Assembly: GCA_900554555.1 (NCBI GenBank)
Contig: USIC01000011.1
Location: forward strand, 1 to 10,254
Source of the DNA: an uncultured Solobacterium sp.
Lineage (GTDB): Bacteria; Bacillota_I; Bacilli_A; Erysipelotrichales; Erysipelotrichaceae
Reading direction: 5' to 3'
DNA length: 10,254 bases
In this document: one piece after another, positions 5,838 through 10,254 of the stretch
Layout of the letters: each line of letters opens with the position of its first letter
Position numbering within the stretch: position 1 is the stretch's first letter
Translations under genes and position numbers: made by a program
Notes under the pieces: generated by a model
What the model was told of the DNA's origin: nothing
The model's database searches: none
The model's input: the letters and a program-made list of their open reading frames with translations, nothing else

Positions 5838-7307
5838 ATGGAGAAAAATGATACACTATTGCAAGCTTTTGAGTGGTATCTTCCAGATGATAGTCAACAT
5901 TGGAATAAACTGAAGGTGCTGGCACCTTCTTTTTCTAATCTGGGAGTAACATTAGTATGGCTACCACCAGCATATAAAGGTGCAGGTGGAGTACATGATG
6001 TTGGCTATGGTGTCTATGATTTATATGATCTTGGAGAATTTGATCAAAAAGGGACAATTCCTACAAAATATGGTACAAAACAAGAATATCTAGATGCGAT
6101 TGGTGCATTGCAAAAAGAAAATATCACAGTTTTAGCAGATATTGTTCTCAACCAGAAGATGGGTGGAGATACAGAAGAGACGATAGATGTTATTAAATCA
6201 GACCCAAATAATCGTAATGAAGAAATCGGTAGTGATTATCAGATTACCGCATGGACAAAATTTACCTTTCCGAATCGTAAAGGAAAGTACTCTACATTTA
6301 CCTGGAATGCAAGTCATTTTGATGGTATAGATTGGGATGAAAAGAGGAAACAAAGTGCAATCTATCTTATTGAAGGGAAGAACTGGGATTCAAATGTAGA
6401 TAGTGAACATGGTAATTTTGACTACTTAATGGGTTGTGATGTTGATTTTAAAAATCAAGAAGTACTACAAGAATTTAATCGCTGGGGTAAATGGTATTTA
6501 GATACTACCGGTATTAATGGTATGCGTTTAGATGCGGTAAAACATATTGATAACCAATTCTTTAAGAATTGGTTGCCTGACATGCGTGCATATAAAGGGG
6601 ATAATTTCTTTGCGGTAGGTGAATATTGGAATGGTGATCTTGGTAAGCTACAGGAGTATCTTGCGGATGCGTCGGATTGTATGTCTTTATTCGATGTACC
6701 ATTACACTATCAGTTATTAAACGCATCCGATACAAATGGTAACTTTGATATGCGACAGTTGTTCCAAGGAACACTAGTAGAAACAGATGCGTGGCATGCG
6801 GTAACCTTTGTGGATAATCATGATACAGAACCTGGACAATCATTAGAATCCTTTGTCTTATCATGGTTTAAACCATTAGCGTACGCGTTAATTCTATTAC
6901 GTATCGATGGGCTACCATGTGTGTTCTATGGGGATTTATACGGAATTCCTGCTAAGAATGTTCCTGCGGTAGCTGAGCTTCCTACATTAATGAAGATTAG
7001 AGAACTTTACGCTTATGGCGAACAACACGACTATTTCGATAATCCAGATATAATTGGTTGGACAAGAAGTGGTAGTGATGAATTTAGTGGAAGTGGTTTA
7101 GCTGTTGTGTTAACGAATCGATATGGTGGCTCTAAGAGAATGTATATCGGAACAAATCATACAGGAAAGGAATTTAGAGATATTCTAGGACACTGTTCCA
7201 ATATAGTTATAATTGATGAAGAGGGTTGTGGAGAATTCTCCTGTACGGATGGAAGTGTTAGTGTATGGTTAGAAAAGACTTTAGAAGTTAAAGTAAGCCT
7301 TGACTAA
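5838..7307 (+). CDS. amyA: Cytoplasmic alpha-amylase, GH13 (AmyA-like)
   Basis: Hydrolyses internal alpha-1,4 bonds of maltodextrin or glycogen-like glucans. The 489-residue product has no signal peptide and starts straight into the barrel (TLLQAFEWYLPDD), so it acts inside the cell, like E. coli AmyA (495 residues), which it resembles along its length (VWLPPAYKGA, DLGEFDQKG, NFDYLMG, WFKPLAYALILLR). Catalytic residues are in place: nucleophile Asp232 in GMRLDAVKHI, acid/base Glu262 in VGEYW, and Asp329 in FVDNHDT. Region I reads DIVLNQKMG, with Gln106 replacing the His that E. coli AmyA and most GH13 enzymes have. The small C-terminal beta domain ends in SVSVWLEK. ATG 5838 is preferred over GTG 5832, since the ribosome site (GAGGTG, 5829-5834) overlaps that GTG. 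It is cotranscribed with the CarD gene. No own terminator is visible; transcripts may run into the riboswitch terminator. Confidence 0.95.
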   Translation: MEKNDTLLQAFEWYLPDDSQHWNKLKVLAPSFSNLGVTLVWLPPAYKGAGGVHDVGYGVYDLYDLGEFDQKGTIPTKYGTKQEYLDAIGALQKENITVLADIVLNQKMGGDTEETIDVIKSDPNNRNEEIGSDYQITAWTKFTFPNRKGKYSTFTWNASHFDGIDWDEKRKQSAIYLIEGKNWDSNVDSEHGNFDYLMGCDVDFKNQEVLQEFNRWGKWYLDTTGINGMRLDAVKHIDNQFFKNWLPDMRAYKGDNFFAVGEYWNGDLGKLQEYLADASDCMSLFDVPLHYQLLNASDTNGNFDMRQLFQGTLVETDAWHAVTFVDNHDTEPGQSLESFVLSWFKPLAYALILLRIDGLPCVFYGDLYGIPAKNVPAVAELPTLMKIRELYAYGEQHDYFDNPDIIGWTRSGSDEFSGSGLAVVLTNRYGGSKRMYIGTNHTGKEFRDILGHCSNIVIIDEEGCGEFSCTDGSVSVWLEKTLEVKVSLD

Positions 7308-7335
7308 CAGAAATGTGTTCGGCGAAAATATAGAT

Positions 7336-7428
7336 GTAATTTGAGGGAGTAGCTGGCACATGCCCGTGCAGCAAGTCAACATACTGGTAAAAACCTGGCT
7401 TGTTTTAATTAGCGAGACTCATGATTAC
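7336..7428 (+). ncRNA. yybP-ykoY manganese riboswitch aptamer
   Basis: Mn2+-sensing leader in front of mntP. The two conserved halves of the family's binding loop are visible: GGGAGTAGC (7345-7353) and AGCGAGAC (7411-7418). P1 can form from GTAAT+TGAG (7336-7340, 7342-7345) with CTCA+ATTAC (7418-7421, 7424-7428), 9 pairs around a small internal loop. Inside are a GCAC/GTGC hairpin (7356-7369) and a second arm with CAAGTC (7372-7378 area) pairing GGCTTG (7397-7402), capped by GGT/ACC. The 3' strand of P1 is also the 5' strand of the terminator below, so Mn-bound aptamer and terminator exclude each other and Mn2+ should switch mntP on. The family identification rests on motif, architecture and gene context; no covariance search was possible. 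Confidence 0.9.
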
Positions 7429-7455
7429 CATTTTGGTAATACATGGTCTTTTTTT
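7416..7455 (+). terminator. Riboswitch-controlled intrinsic terminator upstream of mntP
   Basis: Stem of about 14 pairs: GAC, CATG, ATTACCA on the 5' side (7416-7430, one bulged T) against TGGTAAT, CATG, GTC (7434-7448, one bulged A), with a TTT loop and seven Ts at 7449-7455. Its 5' strand takes the bases that close riboswitch P1. Confidence 0.92.
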
Positions 7456-7482
7456 ATTAACATGTTCCTTACCATATTCAAA

Positions 7483-7487
7483 AGGAG
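7483..7487 (+). promoter_or_regulatory. Ribosome binding site deciding the mntP start
   Basis: AGGAG lies 3 bases before ATG 7491 but 9 bases before ATG 7497. The second ATG is at the better distance, so MIKLL is preferred over MDMIKLL. Confidence 0.7.
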
Positions 7488-7496
7488 TGAATGGAT

Positions 7497-8078
7497 ATGA
7501 TAAAACTATTAATACAAGCTGCTTTATTGGGTGTTGGTCTTGCGATGGATGCTTTCTCCGTATCAATGGCGAATGGTATGAACGAAAAGAAAATGGCAAT
7601 ATCTAGAATGATTCAGATTGCCATTGTTTTTGCGGGATTTCAATTTTTAATGCCGATGATTGGGTGGTTTGCGGTACACACGGTCTCTTCTGCTTTTACA
7701 ATCTTTATGGATGCTGTACCATGGATTGCCCTCATCTTACTGCTCTATATTGGTGGTGGGATGATCAAGGATGGATTTGAAGAAGAGGAAGAGGACGAAG
7801 CTGAATACGAAGCTAGTACGCGTAAACTTCTGATTCAAGGTATCGCAACTTCGATCGATGCTTTATCCGTTGGATTTACGATTGCAGACTATACATTATC
7901 CTATGCGTTTATCACTTCTGTGATTATCGCAGTTGTGACATTTATTATTTGTTATACAGGGGTATTACTAGGTAAGAAGTTTGGTATGGCCTTTGCGAAT
8001 AAATCATCCATTTTAGGTGGGGTGATTCTGATTCTCATTGGGATTGAAATCTTTGTGACTGGAATTGGGTTATTGTAG
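7497..8078 (+). CDS. mntP: Manganese efflux pump MntP
   Basis: Inner-membrane Mn2+ exporter that protects against manganese excess. The 193-residue product has the family's six-helix layout as two related three-helix halves. Helix 1 carries MDAFSVS (Asp18) and helix 4 carries IATSIDALSVG (Asp121), the paired acidic residues that align with essential aspartates of E. coli MntP; GW..V near 56-60, LYIGGGMIKDGF near 83-94 and GGVILILIGIEI near 174-185 also match. A very acidic cytoplasmic loop (EEEEEDEAEYE, about 95-105) separates the halves. The start at 7497 rests on ribosome-site spacing; 7491 would add two residues. It is controlled by the riboswitch directly upstream, the classical partner of this family, which strongly supports the function. 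It is convergent with the sirtuin gene, only 10 bases apart. Confidence 0.95.
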   Translation: MIKLLIQAALLGVGLAMDAFSVSMANGMNEKKMAISRMIQIAIVFAGFQFLMPMIGWFAVHTVSSAFTIFMDAVPWIALILLLYIGGGMIKDGFEEEEEDEAEYEASTRKLLIQGIATSIDALSVGFTIADYTLSYAFITSVIIAVVTFIICYTGVLLGKKFGMAFANKSSILGGVILILIGIEIFVTGIGLL

Positions 8079-8090
8079 GATAACCTTTTT
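8067..8090 (+). terminator. Intrinsic terminator of mntP, overlapping its stop codon
   Basis: GGTTAT (8068-8073) pairs with ATAACC (8080-8085) around a short loop that contains the mntP TAG stop (8076-8078). Five Ts follow (8086-8090), the last two lying inside the stop codon of the convergent sirtuin gene. On the minus strand the hairpin lacks a T-run, so it should work mainly for mntP. Confidence 0.75.
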
Positions 8091-8811
8091 ATTTTAGATT
8101 TGGAAAGATATTGATGAAGTCATCATGTATTGTTAAATCTGCGGTAGAGTCATAACTTGTTTGGTCACGATTAATTAGAACGAGTTTATCACCGCCAAAA
8201 TAACGCAGTAGTCCTGCGGCTGGATATACAACAAGAGATGTACCTAAGACAATACAGGTATCTGCAGTTTGTAATGCATGTACAGATTGATTGAGAATAG
8301 TTTCATCTAATCCTTCTTCATACAAGACTACATCTGGTTTAATGATACCATTACATTTTGGACAGTGTGGTACAGTATCCATTTTTAAGATTTCATCGAG
8401 TGGGTACTTTGCATGGCATTGCATGCATGTGTTACGTAAAACACTACCATGTAATTCTAATACATTTGTTGAGCCAGCTAGTTGATGTAAGCCATCTATG
8501 TTCTGCGTGATGACGGTAACCTTTTTGTTGCGCTTTTCTAAAGTGGCGATATATTGGTGTACAAAAGAGGGCTTAACATCTGGATATAACATTTTATCAC
8601 GATAAAAGCGGAAGAATTCCTCTGTGTGTTGTTTGAAGAAATGGTGACTTAGGATTTCTTCTGGTGGAAATTGATACTTTTGATTGTAGAGTCCATCTGT
8701 GCTACGGAAATCAGGGATACCACTTGCGGTGGATACGCCTGCACCAGTAAAGAATACGATATGAGTTGAATTGTCGATGATTTCTTGAAGTTCTTGTATT
8801 TGTTCGTTCAT
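8089..8811 (-). CDS. NAD-dependent protein deacylase, Sir2 family (sirtuin)
   Basis: Removes acyl groups from protein lysines using NAD+, giving nicotinamide and O-acyl-ADP-ribose; cytoplasmic. The 240-residue product is complete: NAD-binding FTGAGVSTASGIPDFRS (21-37), TQNIDGLHQLAG (102-113), catalytic His121 in LELHGS, a zinc ribbon with Cys129, Cys132, Cys150 and Cys153, then IKPDVVLYEE (157-166), LGTSLVVYPAA (189-199) and LVLIN near the end. It resembles the Thermotoga maritima Sir2 type more than E. coli CobB: the Tyr-x-x-Arg pair of class III desuccinylases appears as Tyr70-x-x-Lys73. The ribosome site AAAGGAA (8816-8822 on this strand) overlaps the end of the WYL gene, whose stop is 11 bases upstream, so the two form an operon with the regulator first. 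It is the ordinary single-domain, zinc-bearing enzyme, not a defence-type SIR2 NADase. Confidence 0.94.
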   Translation of the reverse strand: MNEQIQELQEIIDNSTHIVFFTGAGVSTASGIPDFRSTDGLYNQKYQFPPEEILSHHFFKQHTEEFFRFYRDKMLYPDVKPSFVHQYIATLEKRNKKVTVITQNIDGLHQLAGSTNVLELHGSVLRNTCMQCHAKYPLDEILKMDTVPHCPKCNGIIKPDVVLYEEGLDETILNQSVHALQTADTCIVLGTSLVVYPAAGLLRYFGGDKLVLINRDQTSYDSTADLTIHDDFINIFPNLK

Positions 8812-8822
8812 AGGGTTCCTTT

Positions 8823-9767
8823 CTAATAGGTATCGATTACTGTATTTGCGATTGTTAATAATTTTTCTTTTAACTCTACTGGTTGAAGTACTGTTACGCG
8901 ATTATAGAATAACAATAGCCAACTTAAAAGGGTTGGGGTAATCGCTGTTTTTAAACTTACTGTAAAGGAGTTGTCTTTTACTTCTGAAATAATCATATGA
9001 CTACCAAATTCATCTTGGATGATACTTGCCATATCAGTCGTACATTTGATGGTAATTGTTTCTGCTTTCCCTGCATACATCTTCATGGAGGTTTGTAGGT
9101 GCTCATCTAAGTTGAATGCGATTGTCTCTACTGGTTGTTCAATCAGACGAACGGTTTCCATCTTATCAATACGATAGTTTGTAAAGGATTGATACTTCTC
9201 GCTATAGAGTACACAATAGTATTTTCCTTCGTAGGAAGTGACAGCATAAGGTGTTAAAATATACCGCTTTTTATTCTTGCGATATTTCTTTTCCTTGGAA
9301 ATTGTATAGTCAAAGTAGTAGAAGGAAATCTGATAGGAATGCTTGATCGCATGTAAAATCAGTTTGATGTTGGACAGAATATCTTGATTATTTGTATGTG
9401 CTCTAGGCTTACGGTTGAAACTGTGATATGGGCTTGCAAGTGTCTGGAGTTTAGCTTGTATTGTACTAACTTCTTGATTTGATAATGTTGTTTGTTGGTT
9501 TAAATAATCGGAAAGAATAAAATGTTCTGCTTCGTTGAAGTATGGTAGGAGGTAATAACCAGAGTAAAATTTATGAAATTCATAGCGAATATCATAGTTG
9601 TATTCTCTTAGTGTCTCAATTGCGCGATATACAGTACGTCGATTCGAAGGAAAACCTTCTGACTCTAAGATAGCCTGTAGTTCGGGCATTGAAATTAAAT
9701 GTTCTTGATCTGGATATTGACGCAGTATTTCAAGAATTTGTAATGGGAGTGCATTTGTGTTTTTCAT
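8823..9767 (-). CDS. WYL-domain transcriptional regulator with N-terminal winged helix
   Basis: DNA-binding regulator of 314 residues, normal for the PafC/WYL family. Residues about 8-70 form a winged helix-turn-helix (LPLQILEILRQY, ISMPELQAILES, SNRRTVYRAIETLREYNYDI as recognition helix and wing). A helical linker follows, then the WYL domain at about 140-210: the strand series RYILTPYAVTSYEGKYYCVLYSE and the closing TNYRIDKM, where KYYC stands at the usual WYL position. Residues about 225-314 form the C-terminal extension common in this family. WYL domains are thought to sense ligands, in several cases nucleic acids or nucleotides; the ligand here is unknown. It is transcribed divergently from the membrane gene at 9849 and is the first gene of an operon with the sirtuin. 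A perfect palindrome overlapping its -10 makes autoregulation likely. The ribosome site before the ATG at 9767 is weak. Confidence 0.9.
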   Translation of the reverse strand: MKNTNALPLQILEILRQYPDQEHLISMPELQAILESEGFPSNRRTVYRAIETLREYNYDIRYEFHKFYSGYYLLPYFNEAEHFILSDYLNQQTTLSNQEVSTIQAKLQTLASPYHSFNRKPRAHTNNQDILSNIKLILHAIKHSYQISFYYFDYTISKEKKYRKNKKRYILTPYAVTSYEGKYYCVLYSEKYQSFTNYRIDKMETVRLIEQPVETIAFNLDEHLQTSMKMYAGKAETITIKCTTDMASIIQDEFGSHMIISEVKDNSFTVSLKTAITPTLLSWLLLFYNRVTVLQPVELKEKLLTIANTVIDTY

Positions 9768-9772
9768 ATTCT

Positions 9773-9804
9773 TAATTGATGTGCATTTTTATGCACATCA
9801 ATTA
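9773..9804. repeat. Perfect inverted repeat, candidate operator of the WYL regulator
   Basis: Arms TAATTGATGTGCAT (9773-9786) and ATGCACATCAATTA (9791-9804), 14 perfect pairs around TTTT. It starts 5 bases upstream of the WYL start codon and covers the predicted -10 and transcription start of that gene, and lies 44 bases before the divergent gene. Such a position suits a repressor site controlling one or both genes. A terminator role is unlikely, since no gene reads toward it and neither strand has a T-run after the stem. Confidence 0.75.
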
Positions 9805-9806
9805 TA
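9801..9806 (-). promoter_or_regulatory. -10 element of the WYL-sirtuin operon
   Basis: Perfect TATAAT on the minus strand, giving an expected transcription start near 9794 and a leader of about 27 bases. The -35 at 17-base spacing is poor (TGGATT, 9824-9829), which would fit a promoter needing an activator or one of modest strength. The hexamer overlaps one arm of the palindrome. Confidence 0.5.
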
Positions 9807-9848
9807 TACCTAACTGTTAAGATAATCCATGTAGAAAAGGTGATAAAT

Positions 9849-10254
9849 ATGACAAACAAACAACTATATTTCGTAAATCGTTCGGTATTATTTCTGGCAA
9901 TTGCTTACGCAATCAATGGCTACATACTGCCTTCACTAGCATGCAGTATTGTATCCGCATTCTTAACTTGTGAGTTTATCGGATATGAAAAGATGAAGGA
10001 TAGTTTGATACAGATGTTCGTTATGGGTATTGTGTTAAGTGGAGTGATTCGTATGGTTGGTTTACAGATAACATTGCCAATATTAGAGGTATCCGCATAC
10101 GCTTCTGTAATCTTTGCGGTAAATTGGGTGAAGTATCATTTCCACACAGTATCGGAATTAATAGGACATATTTTATCTTTGATATTTGTGTTTATTGGGA
10201 TTGCGGTCGTATTACCATTAAGTTCCTTACAGCTTGGCTATACAATGGTATTTT
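9849..10254 (+). CDS. Multi-pass membrane protein, 3' partial, function unknown
   Basis: A frame open from ATG 9849 to the right edge (135 codons, no stop). AGGTGA (9838-9843) lies 5 bases ahead of the ATG. The protein begins MTNKQLYFVNRSVLF and is strongly hydrophobic: helices at about 12-31, 33-45, 52-72, 78-93 and 103-130 (estimated by eye), separated by short polar loops such as YEKMKDS and VKYHFHTVSE. No family motif is recognisable in the visible part, and the remainder lies outside. It is divergent from the WYL regulator, with the palindrome between them, so it may be a target of that regulator; this is inference from position. It is a real gene judging by ribosome site, frame length and composition. 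Confidence 0.75.
   Translation, partial: MTNKQLYFVNRSVLFLAIAYAINGYILPSLACSIVSAFLTCEFIGYEKMKDSLIQMFVMGIVLSGVIRMVGLQITLPILEVSAYASVIFAVNWVKYHFHTVSELIGHILSLIFVFIGIAVVLPLSSLQLGYTMVF

Noticed and set aside
7300..7334. TTGACT (7300-7305) with TATAGA (7329-7334) as the riboswitch promoter
   Set aside because: The spacing is 23 bases and the start would fall inside P1, so it cannot be the promoter as drawn. The true promoter was not identified.
8089..9767. WYL plus SIR2 as an antiphage defence module
   Set aside because: Defence SIR2 proteins are NADases usually fused to or paired with other effector domains. This one is a standard zinc-ribbon deacylase with the catalytic His, and no defence partner is visible.
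9773..9804. Palindrome as a bidirectional terminator or recombination site
   Set aside because: The flanking genes diverge from it, no T-run follows the stem on either strand, and there is no recombinase gene or second copy in the window.

Overview
The window looks like a low-G+C Firmicutes chromosome, most plausibly from the Erysipelotrichia or a close relative. The grounds are AT-rich coding with strong AGGAGG or AGGTGA ribosome sites, an NupOPQ-type nucleoside transporter, a YRRDVC-type CarD protein, a yybP-ykoY riboswitch in front of mntP, and small tightly packed operons. The genus is inference from style and protein families; no rRNA or other phylogenetic marker is present.

Layout. (1) 1-3600, plus strand: the end of a nucleoside ABC importer operon, made of a 5'-truncated duplicated ATPase (nupO-like) and two permeases (nupP- and nupQ-like), all overlapping and closed by an intrinsic terminator. 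The substrate-binding lipoprotein is presumably upstream of the window. (2) 3659-5116, plus: an accessory two-gene segment with its own near-consensus promoter. It encodes a single-pass membrane-anchored protein with a long charged then Ser/Thr/Asn-rich linker and a small three-cysteine C-terminal domain, and then an unrecognised basic 174-residue protein that favours AGA for arginine. A hairpin with a T-rich tail follows, overlapping what may be the decayed start of an IS3-type transposase. (3) 5293-7307, plus: a CarD-family RNA polymerase-binding protein (TTG start) 9 bases ahead of a cytoplasmic GH13 alpha-amylase. The amylase has its catalytic triad but carries Gln instead of the usual region I His. 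(4) 7336-8090, plus: a manganese-sensing yybP-ykoY riboswitch whose P1 stem and intrinsic terminator compete for the same bases, controlling the Mn exporter mntP. The mntP terminator overlaps its own stop codon. (5) 8089-9767, minus: a WYL-domain regulator and, 11 bases downstream, a zinc-ribbon sirtuin. (6) 9849-end, plus: a divergent, truncated multi-pass membrane protein of unknown family. A 14+14 base perfect inverted repeat lies between the divergent genes and overlaps the -10 of the WYL gene.

How the parts work together. Most of the window is ordinary housekeeping: purine nucleoside salvage, intracellular alpha-glucan breakdown and manganese export. The less explained parts are the two-gene accessory segment (3659-5116) and the WYL/sirtuin/membrane-protein locus with its palindromic candidate operator. 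I found no CRISPR array, tRNA, rRNA, prophage or complete mobile element, and no convincing wholly new system.
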